From assembly GCA_963836775.1 (NCBI GenBank), contig CAWIKR010000002.1:2728001-2792000 (forward strand): 64,000 nucleotides of DNA, given 5' to 3'. This document shows, piece after piece, positions 25,201-32,765 of the stretch. Under the pieces are notes generated by a model, which did no database searches, had not been told where the DNA came from, and saw only the letters and a list, made by a program, of their open reading frames with translations. Position numbers and translations under genes: made by a program. The first letter of the stretch is position 1; the number at the start of each line of letters is the position of its first letter. The stretch comes from DASQPR01 sp963836775. GTDB taxonomy: Bacteria > Actinomycetota > Actinomycetes > Mycobacteriales > Micromonosporaceae.

Positions 25201-25680
25201 GTGTCGGGTTGCATGGTGCTTGATGGAGTGTTGATGCCGGGAGATTGGTTCAGCAGCGACGTAGAGACCCTGGATCTCACGATCATCACGGCTGAGGCGG
25301 TAGAACTCGACGACGTAGAAACGTTCATCGTTGCTTTCGCCGTCGACGAGTTCGGCGAGCAATTCTCGCTGGGGTTCGAGGTCGGATTGGAAGAACCCGA
25401 CGACCAGGACCGGCGACTGAAACAGGATGGCTACTGCGTCGTGGATCACTGCGGCGGGACCGTTTACGAAGGGGTTACCCGCTGGTCGGCTGACGCGGAA
25501 CGTTCACTGATTCTGCTTGAGTTCACCGCGGAAGCCGTTGAGATTCTTGAGGTTCCCACACAGGTACGCATGGACCTGAACGTCGATCGGCAGAAATTTG
25601 TCCGGCTCATTTTGGGACTTGAGCGGGTCTTTACCTCGTTCATCGACGTTGGCCGGCAGCCTGCGCGGATACAAGCGTGA
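25201..25680 (+). CDS. Imm10-like immunity protein
   Basis: The protein has 159 residues from a GTG at 25201; ATG at 25213 or 25234 are alternatives. The middle and end match the Imm10 pattern: a beta-rich start (FIVAFAVDEFGEQFSLGFEV), KQDGYCVVDHCGGTVYEGVTRWSAD, then SLILLEFTAEAVEILEVP and a final helix VRLILGLERVF. Imm10 proteins are immunity proteins of polymorphic toxin systems (family knowledge). No toxin gene is present beside it, so it would be an orphan immunity gene. Confidence 0.55.
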   Translation: MSGCMVLDGVLMPGDWFSSDVETLDLTIITAEAVELDDVETFIVAFAVDEFGEQFSLGFEVGLEEPDDQDRRLKQDGYCVVDHCGGTVYEGVTRWSADAERSLILLEFTAEAVEILEVPTQVRMDLNVDRQKFVRLILGLERVFTSFIDVGRQPARIQA

Positions 25681-25752
25681 ACCAGGACAACCTGGTACCG
25701 CACGCGTATAGCTGGACGAGGTTGTCATCGTCGGCATCGGTGGTGCAGCGTC

Positions 25753-26200
25753 GTGATCTCGGACTATCGAGCCTTGTTCGCCCAGGTTCAGAGGCGAACG
25801 CGCATGTACCTGCCACGAGATGACTACTTCACAGTCGTCGCGTTCGTCGAGGGTTGCGACCAGGGCAACGCACAATCGTTGCTGCTTGGATTCCGCGAGT
25901 GGCTGGTCACAAGAACGGATGCGGTGACAACCTCGTGTGGTGGGCGCTGGTTCGCAATCTGGCCGGCCAGGATCAGCCAGAGTTGGTAAGCGACATGACC
26001 CCGAGCATGATTCCGCGGCTGTCGCGGTCTTATTCGCCCTGCTGGATGAGTTCCTCGCTCTTCGTGCGGAACCCGATGGCCTGAATCGGATCTATGCCGC
26101 GCATCAGGCTTGGACTGCGTCGCGCCGCCGCGATGGGTGCATCGGCTCCGGGAAAGCCTCATGTCCGATGGGCGAAGCGCCTGCACCGAAGCAACCATGA
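25753..26200 (+). pseudogene. Conserved hypothetical protein, broken by two frameshifts
   Basis: Three frames together give one protein-like sequence. The first starts at a GTG (ISDYRALFAQVQRRTRMYLPRDDY, VVAFVEGCDQGN, LLGFREWLV). The second, from about 25908, reads GDNLVWWALVRNLAGQ. The third, from about 26003, reads SAAVAVLFALLDEFLALRAEP. Each join requires loss of one base. The first two parts resemble a widespread actinobacterial hypothetical family with the GFREWLV...GDNLVW pattern. It lies downstream of the Imm10-like gene. Confidence 0.5.
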
Positions 26201-26302
26201 TTGGGTGGGCCATCCATGGGCAAGTAGCTGGTGCCAGTGCCGGTCGTGAACGGTCGTAGTCGGTCCATGCGTGAAGGACTCGGCGATTTAGATTGGACCT
26301 GT

Positions 26303-26878
26303 ATGTCTGACCTGTTTGATATAGTTGCGAACTCGTTGGAAAAAGTGCTTGCGCCACGTGGCTACAAGTCAAGCGGCGATGGCACGTTCTATTTCGAATC
26401 AAGCAATTCGGACATTGCCATCATCGAATTGCAAAAGTCGGCAGTCTGGTACGACTTTTTGCCGAAGCGGTTCTACATCAACCTTTCTGTAAACTTGGCT
26501 GAGTTCCGTGCATTCGCTGGACTGGACAGACCGACTGAGGTGATCGGGCCGTGGCGGAGCCGCCTATCGCCAACCGCAGAATACGATGGCGGCCACCGAT
26601 CGTGGGCTATCGAAGGCGCTGTTGCGGTGCGCGACCTCGTTGGCGCGGTGACGTTACGAATGGAGACCGAGGGTCTTCATTGGATTGAAGACAGGTTGGA
26701 TCACGACAGATTTCTGAGCGTGGCACGTTTGGCAAATGATTGGACAGCCATGGCGCTGCTCCTGGCCGAGAAGGGCCTCGCCGAGGATTTGGGTGACATC
26801 GCCGCTGCGGCGAATCGCGGAACCGAATTCGTGACGTGGATCGAAGAGCGATGCCGGCGGGCCCAGCACCGGACATAG
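26303..26878 (+). CDS. DUF4304 family protein
   Basis: The protein has 191 residues from the ATG at 26303. It has a clear DUF4304 pattern: FDIVANSLEKVLAPRGYKSSGDGTFYFES, then IAIIELQKSAVWYDFLPKRFYINLSVNL, and WRSRLSPTAEYDGGHRSWAI followed by a long helical C-terminus with LHWIEDRLDHDRFLSVARL. The gene is visibly lower in GC than the flanking chromosome, which suggests transfer. TAGATT is found 8 nt upstream of the ATG. It is the second DUF4304 protein of the island. Confidence 0.75.
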   Translation: MSDLFDIVANSLEKVLAPRGYKSSGDGTFYFESSNSDIAIIELQKSAVWYDFLPKRFYINLSVNLAEFRAFAGLDRPTEVIGPWRSRLSPTAEYDGGHRSWAIEGAVAVRDLVGAVTLRMETEGLHWIEDRLDHDRFLSVARLANDWTAMALLLAEKGLAEDLGDIAAAANRGTEFVTWIEERCRRAQHRT

Positions 26879-27228
26879 CCTTTGTGGCGCGAGTGAGCTG
26901 AAGGTACGCGCGTAGCCCATGATCGCCAGCCCTTGCGTTGGCTGCCGCGTTCGTCGATTCCGGGAAGCGCCCGCTTTTGGCGTTTCATGATCGAGAAATT
27001 CGGAAGTTACCCCACGGCGGCAGGTGCACCGAAACATCGGACGGGCTAAGCGTTCTTGCACTTGCTCAACCCCGGTGAGTTGCGGCCGTTCGTGCGACCC
27101 GCGATCTGATCTGGGCCACCACGCTTCATGCTCAAGCACGTCGGGCGGCAGAAGGGGCCTCACGACAAATGAACGGCGAGGCGGGAGTTGCTCGGCAGAT
27201 CGACCGAAGTCAGGACCGGCCAGCGTCT
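26879..27228. other. 350-bp region before attR, nothing recognised
   Basis: Short overlapping frames exist on both strands, but none shows a motif or a credible start. It forms the right end of the island. Confidence 0.4.
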
Positions 27229-27288
27229 CGGACTGTAAATCCGTCGCGAAAGCTACGAAGGTTCGAACCCTTCACCCGCCACGTACAC
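27229..27288 (+). repeat. Right attachment site of the tRNA-Tyr island (attR), tRNA 3' fragment
   Basis: Identical over 60 bp to 19533-19592. It contains the 3' part of tRNA-Tyr from the anticodon stem, without acceptor 5' strand or D arm, so it is not a tRNA gene. It should be the displaced original chromosomal 3' end. Confidence 0.9.
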
Positions 27289-27322
27289 GAACGGCCCCCG
27301 GCTTCGAGCCGGGGGGCCGTTC
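27289..27322 (+). terminator. Hairpin after attR, probable original tRNA-Tyr terminator
   Basis: GAACGGCCCCCGGCT pairs with the complementary arm ending at 27322 around a TCG loop, with one extra G in the right arm. It immediately follows the tRNA 3' fragment. Confidence 0.7.
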
Positions 27323-27388
27323 TGAGTTCTTACATGATCGCAGGCGCATCGCTGAATGTCGCCGTTCTGGCCCGCTCGTGGCCGCTGG

Positions 27389-27859
27389 TCAGCTTGCCGG
27401 CTTGCTGCCCTTGAGGTACCAGAAGGCGCCCACCGGGATGAGCAGAATAACGAGGCCGCAAATCACACCGAATGCGGTCCCGATTCCGTCGAGATTGTGG
27501 GTGACATCCTTGGCGAACAGACCGAAACGGAAAAGCGCGCCGCCGCCTAGGACGCCGATCGCAACGACGACGGCGAGGGTTGCTGTGCTGCTCTCCCGCT
27601 TGGTCGCTCGGTCCATCGAGCTGATTACGAACAGCGCGATCGGCAGTGTCACGAAGCAAGCGATGTAGCAGGCGAATCCATAGAAGGCCACCTCGACGAG
27701 GAATTGAGCCGGGCCGCCGACGCCCTTGATGAACGAAACGACTGCGGCACCAGCCGAGATGATGGTTGAGACGATGCCGATCAGTTCATTGATCAGCCGG
27801 CCACCCCGCATGAGACTCCCGGCGGCGGCGCGCGCTTTGTCGTCTGTCGTCTCGCTCAT
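27389..27859 (-). CDS. Hypothetical membrane protein
   Basis: The protein has 156 residues. After a polar N-terminus there are about four hydrophobic segments: LINELIGIVSTIISAGAAVVSFI, VEVAFYGFACYIACFVTLPIALFVI, TLAVVVAIGVLGGGALFRFGLF and AFGVICGLVILLIPVGAFWYL, ending GSKPAS. No family is recognised. It is the first gene on the chromosomal side of attR. A GGGAGGGCC ribosome-binding-like sequence precedes the ATG. Confidence 0.6.
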   Translation of the reverse strand: MSETTDDKARAAAGSLMRGGRLINELIGIVSTIISAGAAVVSFIKGVGGPAQFLVEVAFYGFACYIACFVTLPIALFVISSMDRATKRESSTATLAVVVAIGVLGGGALFRFGLFAKDVTHNLDGIGTAFGVICGLVILLIPVGAFWYLKGSKPAS

Positions 27860-28074
27860 GCAGGCCCTCCCAGGCTTGAAATTGCCAAGAAGTGTAGGTA
27901 CGCCTGATCGGCACGAGCATCCGCCAAACAGCTCGCCACCTCTAGGCGTTGGCCTGCTCCGATCAACGGCCCGGCGATCGCAAATCTCGGAATGGTCAGC
28001 GCCGATGACCTAGCTGCCGCGCGGTCACTAGCCCGCAGCAGGCGCCGCGACGGCGATTGTCCGCGCGTCGTCGC

Positions 28075-28137
28075 CTACTTGACCGACCCCGCCATCACGC
28101 CCTGGACGAAGAACCGCTGGAAGGCCCAACAGAGCAG
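28075..28137 (-). pseudogene. C-terminal scrap of a sugar ABC transporter permease
   Basis: On the minus strand the frame AFQRFFVQGVMAGSVK before a TAG closely resembles the end of MalG/YurM-type permeases, where QRxFVxGxxAGAVK is conserved. Only about 20 residues remain. It sits in a 300-bp gap without other genes and marks an old deletion. Confidence 0.45.
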
Positions 28138-28159
28138 GTGTGCGCGCCGTCAACCCCAG

Positions 28160-28531
28160 TCAGCAGGTGACGTGAAACAGCCCTATCGTCCTGCCCTTCG
28201 CCCGGTTCCAGACTTTGATCACCTCGGGCGTCGACAGCAACTCGACTGGGCACCCCTTTTGTTCCAGGTACGCCGAGGCCTCCGGCGAGAGGTCCACATT
28301 GCCGTACTGACCGCTGCCGACGATCAGGCGTTCTGGTTCCGCTCCCTGCCCCCACACGTATTCGGCCTCTTGAAGCGAAATCATGTGCGAAGTGCCGTAG
28401 ATCGCCTTCGAAAGCTTCTTCTTTCGCTTCTTCACCTGTCCATCGGGCCGGATGATCACGTCGTGGTCGAAGACGGTTCCCCCGACCGTGATCGAGCCGA
28501 ACTCGGTTTCGTCGATTCGCGGCTTCATCAT
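28160..28531 (-). CDS. Mth938-like domain protein
   Basis: The protein has 123 residues and the MTH938/NDUFAF3-like fold pattern: PRIDETEFGSITVGGTVFDHDVIIRPDGQVKKRKKK, GAEPERLIVGSGQYGNVDLSPEASAYLEQKGCPVELLSTPEVIKVWNRA and a final beta strand TIGLFHVTC. Length and order match the family. In eukaryotes the homologue NDUFAF3 assists complex I assembly; in bacteria the function is unknown. Two adjacent ATG codons (28531, 28528) are preceded by GGGGGTGA. Confidence 0.85.
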   Translation of the reverse strand: MMKPRIDETEFGSITVGGTVFDHDVIIRPDGQVKKRKKKLSKAIYGTSHMISLQEAEYVWGQGAEPERLIVGSGQYGNVDLSPEASAYLEQKGCPVELLSTPEVIKVWNRAKGRTIGLFHVTC

Positions 28532-28559
28532 TCACCCCCGCGGCCCGTCCAGCTGGGAC

Positions 28560-28665
28560 ATGACCAGCCTACGGCGAGCGCCGTCGCGGTACGGGATCGC
28601 CGAGGTGGTCGGGCCGCGCGGGCTGACGTAGAGGTGACGTGCCACCGGTGGTTGATCGCCGGTGA
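28560..28665 (-). pseudogene. Fragment of a DUF5996 gene
   Basis: About 35 codons on the minus strand read PINHRWHVTLYVSARGPTTSAIPYRDGA with small frame breaks. They match the N-terminal part of the intact DUF5996 protein at 41453-42388 (INHWWHVTLYASARGLTTSAIPYRDGA), and the DNA is also similar. The rest of the gene is absent. Confidence 0.55.
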
Positions 28666-28763
28666 CGGCGGCTCAGCTTCGATCGGTCTGGGGCCGGGGA
28701 GCCGGACTGCGAGCCGATCCGGCGAACTGCCGAGTCGAGTCCTCGGCACGTCCCGGGAGGCAG

Positions 28764-28769
28764 TAACTT
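28764..28769 (+). promoter_or_regulatory. Candidate -10 element of ftsH (leaderless)
   Basis: TAACTT lies 6 nt before the GTG at 28776. The GGGGAG directly adjacent to the GTG is too close to act as a normal ribosome binding site. Confidence 0.35.
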
Positions 28770-28775
28770 CGGGGA

Positions 28776-30836
28776 GTGCCTAACGAAGCGGCTGGCGCGA
28801 ATAGGCAGCGACCCGCGGACCAACCCGATCGGCCACCATGGCGGGTCGAGGGAGCGCCGCCGGCCCCGGGTGGGAGCGCGCCTGACACACCGAAGCGCCG
28901 ACCGCTGTGGCTTCGCTTCGGCTGGGTGCTGTTGGTGCTGCTGGCTCTCAACTGGATCATCTCGGCTGTGATGCTCGGGCCGGCGTCCCGAACGCCGGTC
29001 TCGTACACCTTCTTCGTCAGCCAGGTGAAGGCCGCCAACGTCGCGGAGATCACCTCGACCGCCGACACCATCGAGGGCTCGTTCAAGACCAAGGCGTCCT
29101 ACACCCCGGTCGGCGGGAAGAAGGCCGAGAGTGTCGACCGGTTTACCACTCAGCGTCCGACTTTTGCCGACGACAATCTGTTCGCCATGCTCCAGGCCAA
29201 CGCGGTGCCGGTGAACGCCAACCCGCCGGATCGGCCCGCGCCGCTGTGGCGACAGATCCTGGTTGGCTTGGGTCCTACGTTGCTGCTTGTCGGTCTGCTG
29301 GTTTGGGTGAGTCGGCGAGTGGCGGCGCGGGCCGGAGGTCTCGGCGGGCTCGGCGGTTTCGGCCGGTCGCGCGCGAAGCTTTACCAGCCGGAGAGCGGTC
29401 CCCGAACGACCTTCGCTGATGTCGCCGGCATCGAAGAAGTCGAGCAGGAGGTCACCGAGATCGTCGACTTCCTGCGCGAGCCGGAGAAGTACCGTCGGCT
29501 GGGCGCTCAAATCCCGCATGGCGTGCTGCTTTCCGGACCGCCCGGAACCGGCAAGACCCTGCTCGCCCGAGCCGTAGCCGGCGAGGCTCAGGTGCCGTTC
29601 TTCTCCATCTCCGCATCCGAGTTCATCGAGGCGATTGTCGGCGTGGGCGCCAGCCGGGTCCGCGACCTTTTCGATCAGGCGAAAAAGGTCGCGCCGTCCA
29701 TCATCTTCATCGACGAGCTCGATGCCATCGGCCGTGCCCGCGGTGGCGGCCACGCCCTCGGCGGCAACGATGAGCGCGAGCAGACGCTCAACCAGATCCT
29801 GACCGAAATGGACGGCTTCACCGGCAACGAGGGTGTGGTCGTTCTGGCCGCCACTAACCGGGCAGAGATCCTCGATCCGGCTCTGCTGCGACCGGGCCGT
29901 TTCGACCGGCGTGTCACGGTCAGCCCGCCCGACCTGGCCGGCCGTCGCATGATCCTCGAGGTGCACACCCGTGGGGTGCCGGTCGCACCCGAGGTCAACC
30001 TGGGCGATCTCGCCGCCGCCACCCCAGGAATGGTCGGCGCGGACCTGAGGAACCTGGTCAACGAGGCTGCGTTGCTGGCTGCCCGGCGTACGCACGAGAT
30101 GGTGCAGCGAAACGACTTCACCGACGCGTTGGAGAAGATCGTCTTGGGGACCGTACGCGGCATCATGCTGACGCCGGAAGAGAAGGAACGCACGGCCTTT
30201 CATGAGTCCGGGCATGCCCTGCTCGGAATGCTCATACCGGGAGCGGACCCGGTACGGAAGATTTCGATCATCCCGCGCGGCCAGGCACTCGGCGTCACGT
30301 TCCAGAGCCCGGCAACTGATCGCTACGGCTACTCAGTGAAGTACCTACGTGGCCGGATCGTCGGCGCGCTCGGTGGTCGCGCCGCCGAGGAAATCGTCTA
30401 CGGCGATATGACGACCGGCGCGGAGAGCGATCTCGACCAGGTCAGCAACATTGCCCGGCAGATGGTCGGCCGGTGGGGTATGTCGGAGGCGATCGGTCCG
30501 GTCACCGTGCTGCCGCCGCCCGGCACGGAGTCGCCGCTCGGCCTCGACGGCCTGGCGCCGGCCACCAAGGAACTCGTGGACAGCGAGGTTCGCAAGATTG
30601 TCGAAGAGTGCTACGCCGAAGCCGTACAGCTGCTTCAGGAGCACCGTGAACAGCTCAGCCGGCTTGCCCATCGGCTCCTCGAGACCGAGACGCTGGACGA
30701 GGAAGATGCGTACGCCGCAGTCGGCATCGATCGCCAGACCGCGCCGGGCGCCGTCGCTCGCGGCGAGACCGACGGCGCCGCGCATCCAGTGCCGGCATTG
30801 GTCCGCGAGGGAGCCAAGACGAAGTCCACCGACTGA
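28776..30836 (+). CDS. ftsH: ATP-dependent zinc metalloprotease FtsH
   Basis: The protein has 686 residues. A Pro-rich N-terminus precedes one membrane helix (about residues 47-68), a periplasmic domain and a second helix near residue 172. The AAA+ module carries Walker A GPPGTGKT (254-261), Walker B IIFIDELDAI (about 309-318) and the second-region-of-homology arginines in LRPGRFDRR. The protease domain holds HESGH (His476, His480) and Asp552 in TTGAESDLDQ as zinc ligands. The C-terminal tail is charged. FtsH degrades membrane and regulatory proteins at the cytoplasmic membrane. A start at GTG 28776 fits the leaderless pattern. It is transcribed alone. Confidence 0.95.
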   Translation: MPNEAAGANRQRPADQPDRPPWRVEGAPPAPGGSAPDTPKRRPLWLRFGWVLLVLLALNWIISAVMLGPASRTPVSYTFFVSQVKAANVAEITSTADTIEGSFKTKASYTPVGGKKAESVDRFTTQRPTFADDNLFAMLQANAVPVNANPPDRPAPLWRQILVGLGPTLLLVGLLVWVSRRVAARAGGLGGLGGFGRSRAKLYQPESGPRTTFADVAGIEEVEQEVTEIVDFLREPEKYRRLGAQIPHGVLLSGPPGTGKTLLARAVAGEAQVPFFSISASEFIEAIVGVGASRVRDLFDQAKKVAPSIIFIDELDAIGRARGGGHALGGNDEREQTLNQILTEMDGFTGNEGVVVLAATNRAEILDPALLRPGRFDRRVTVSPPDLAGRRMILEVHTRGVPVAPEVNLGDLAAATPGMVGADLRNLVNEAALLAARRTHEMVQRNDFTDALEKIVLGTVRGIMLTPEEKERTAFHESGHALLGMLIPGADPVRKISIIPRGQALGVTFQSPATDRYGYSVKYLRGRIVGALGGRAAEEIVYGDMTTGAESDLDQVSNIARQMVGRWGMSEAIGPVTVLPPPGTESPLGLDGLAPATKELVDSEVRKIVEECYAEAVQLLQEHREQLSRLAHRLLETETLDEEDAYAAVGIDRQTAPGAVARGETDGAAHPVPALVREGAKTKSTD

Positions 30837-31169
30837 AAATCCACCGCGTACGGCGACGGGCACTTACCTGCTTGGGCTGTCGGGCTCCTGTGAATGAGCG
30901 CGCGGCACGCAACGCGTGGCGGTGGGAAGTGACACCGGGCAGGCTGTCAAAGCGCCGAAGCCAGCCCTTCGACACGAAGGACTGGCTCCCGCACGTTTGG
31001 ATCTATGGGTGGCTGGCCATCAGGAAAAGAGTTGCGGCCCTAGCGCTTCTACGAGTGGCTCCGTCGAATTCGTCACGCGTCGGACTCTGCCATAGGTCCG
31101 GCCGTGCGGCCTTGATCGGACCGGCACGGGTGGCTTCGTCCGGGCCGGTTGCGAACCGCGCCCCACCCC
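30837..31169. other. Intergenic region between ftsH and the WD40 gene, with a hairpin
   Basis: No gene is recognised. Bases 30959-30971 pair with 30975-30987 (12 of 13) around an ACA loop, forming a likely terminator for ftsH 120 bp after its stop, though without a U tract. The end holds the -10-like element of the WD40 gene. Confidence 0.5.
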
Positions 31170-31175
31170 TACACT
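31170..31175 (+). promoter_or_regulatory. Candidate -10 element of the WD40 gene (leaderless)
   Basis: TACACT lies 6 nt before the GTG at 31182. Confidence 0.3.
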
Positions 31176-31181
31176 GCCGTC

Positions 31182-32264
31182 GTGGCCGCAGACGATACCG
31201 AGTCCGCATTGGCAGGCGTACCAGTGGCGTCTGCGGAGCGTGTCCGTGCGCGGAGGTCAAGACTTCTGCTGCTCATGCTGCTGATTTGGCCGGTACTGAT
31301 CTTTGCGGCGTCTCACGGCTTCGGATCTGATCACACCGATCGGCCGGTTCGGACGATGAGTGTCGATGAGACCTGGTTGTGGGACGTGGCGTGGTCGCCT
31401 GCCGGAACTCGGGTAGCGACGGCCGGCCCAGGCCACACGGTGCGCATCTGGGACGCCGCCAACGGCCACGTGTTGCTGACGCTCAACGGCCATACCGAGA
31501 ACGTGGAGTCAGTTGCGTGGTCACCGGTCGGCGACCGGCTCGCATCGTCGGATTTCGGGTCAGCGATTCGGATCTGGAACTCCACCACCGGTGACGTGAT
31601 TCGTACGATCGATTCCGGCATCCAGGAACCGCTGTCGATCGCCTGGTCGCCGGATGGTAGCAAGATCGCAGCGGGCAGCGTCAACGATGTCATCGGGGTA
31701 TGGGACGTGAATACCGGCGCCCGCATTTGCCTTCTATCTGGTCACACCCTCCCGGTCATATCGGTGGCCTGGTCACCGGACAGCACGCGGCTCGTCTCTG
31801 CGGGCGACGACGGAACGACCCGAATCTGGAACATCGCGAGCGGCGAGATTGAGGCGGCTTGGCGGTGGGGGAAGTCAATCGAGCCGGCCCAGTTGGCGCC
31901 GGGAGCGATGTTCGCCGGGCAGGAAATCTCGGTGGCCTGGTCACCGACGGGCGTAATCGCGGCCGGTGGCGACGACGGTGAGGTTCGATTCTTCACGCCC
32001 AACACCGACGACCACATCGCACCTATCGTCGTGGATTCGCACTCCGTCGTGTCTGTGGCATGGTCACCGGGTGGCGATCGGCTGGCCACCAGCAGCGCGG
32101 ACGGAACAGTTCGAATCTGGAACGCCCACACCGGCGCCTTGATCAAAGCGATCCGGGCGGCCTACCGCCAGTCGGTATATTCGCTGACCTGGTCACCGGA
32201 TGGTCGGCACCTGGCGTCGCTGAGCTACGGCGACGTTCAGATCTGGAACACGCTACAACCGTGA
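31182..32264 (+). CDS. Membrane-anchored WD40 repeat protein
   Basis: The protein has 360 residues. The N-terminus is cytoplasmic and Arg-rich, then a single hydrophobic helix (LLLLMLLIWPVLIFAASHGF) anchors it. The rest is one WD40 propeller with seven blades, each showing the S/D-V-A-W-S-P-x-G-x-R-x-A and R-I-W-D/N pattern (for example VESVAWSPVGDRLASSDFG and VRIWNAHTGAL). There is no kinase or caspase domain, unlike many bacterial WD40 proteins, so it is probably an extracytoplasmic binding platform of unknown partner. The GTG at 31182 is favoured by the upstream -10-like element; a TTG at 31149 is the alternative. Confidence 0.8.
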   Translation: MAADDTESALAGVPVASAERVRARRSRLLLLMLLIWPVLIFAASHGFGSDHTDRPVRTMSVDETWLWDVAWSPAGTRVATAGPGHTVRIWDAANGHVLLTLNGHTENVESVAWSPVGDRLASSDFGSAIRIWNSTTGDVIRTIDSGIQEPLSIAWSPDGSKIAAGSVNDVIGVWDVNTGARICLLSGHTLPVISVAWSPDSTRLVSAGDDGTTRIWNIASGEIEAAWRWGKSIEPAQLAPGAMFAGQEISVAWSPTGVIAAGGDDGEVRFFTPNTDDHIAPIVVDSHSVVSVAWSPGGDRLATSSADGTVRIWNAHTGALIKAIRAAYRQSVYSLTWSPDGRHLASLSYGDVQIWNTLQP

Positions 32265-32465
32265 GCGTCCGGGACGACTGGGCCACCGTCTTCCCGCCGA
32301 TCGTCTATTCCGCATCGAGCAGCTAGCTTTCGAATCCTGGGATGGCCGCTCGCATGACCTGTCGTCGGCCACACGACAAATGCCCAACGAGAGCGTGCCG
32401 GTGTCGCCGGACAGGGGCTCGTCGCCGCACTTCATCAGGCCAGTGGACGGAGCCGGATAAGTCTT

Positions 32466-32765
32466 GATGCGTACACGTACAAGGCCAACCGCGGCTACCT
32501 GCGCCGACGCGGGATCAAGGCCACCATTCCGTCGAAGGCCGACCAGGACGCCAACCGACGCACCCGAGGGTCACGCAATGGCCGGCCGCCGACCTTCGAT
32601 GCTGAGATCTACAAGCAACGCCACGCCGTCGAGTGCGGCATCAACTGCCTCAAACGCCACCAGGCCTTGGCCACCAGGTACGACAAGCTCGCCGTCCGCT
32701 ACCAGGCCACCATCGAGATCACCGCGATCAACGAATGGCTCCAAGTACTTCGAGACACGCACTAG
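32466..32765 (+). pseudogene. IS5-type transposase, C-terminal fragment
   Basis: About 98 codons ending in TAG read YKANRGYLRRRGIKATIPSKADQ, GRPPTFDAEIYKQRHAVECG and TRYDKLAVRYQATIEITAINEWL. This is the C-terminal region of an IS5-group DDE transposase, including the final catalytic Glu in the HAVECGIN segment. The N-terminal two thirds are missing. The stop overlaps the stop of the convergent DUF3068 gene, so insertion and decay occurred right at that gene end. Confidence 0.75.

Larger units (their letters stand above)
19533..27288. mobile_element. Degenerate tRNA-Tyr integrated genomic island, about 7.7 kb
   Basis: The two direct 60-bp copies of the tRNA 3' end bound a segment with visibly lower GC and disturbed gene content. 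An integrase remnant lies next to the tRNA, with its C-terminus facing attL, as in actinomycete integrative elements and prophages. The cargo consists of small hypothetical proteins, DUF4304, DUF4240, an Imm10-like protein and a broken IS110. No replication, transfer or phage structural gene is recognised, so the element is probably immobile. The tRNA gene is kept intact by the element's own 3' segment. Confidence 0.85.

Noticed and set aside
26654..27163. 169-residue minus-strand protein near attR
   Set aside because: It overlaps the convincing DUF4304 gene antisense and contains no motif or start signal.
27229..27288. Second tRNA-Tyr gene
   Set aside because: Only the 3' part from the anticodon stem is present; the 5' acceptor strand and D arm are missing. 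It is an attachment-site fragment.
27992..28783. 263-residue plus-strand protein before ftsH
   Set aside because: It overlaps the clear Mth938-like gene, an ABC permease scrap and the DUF5996 fragment on the other strand; composition is that of an antisense shadow.
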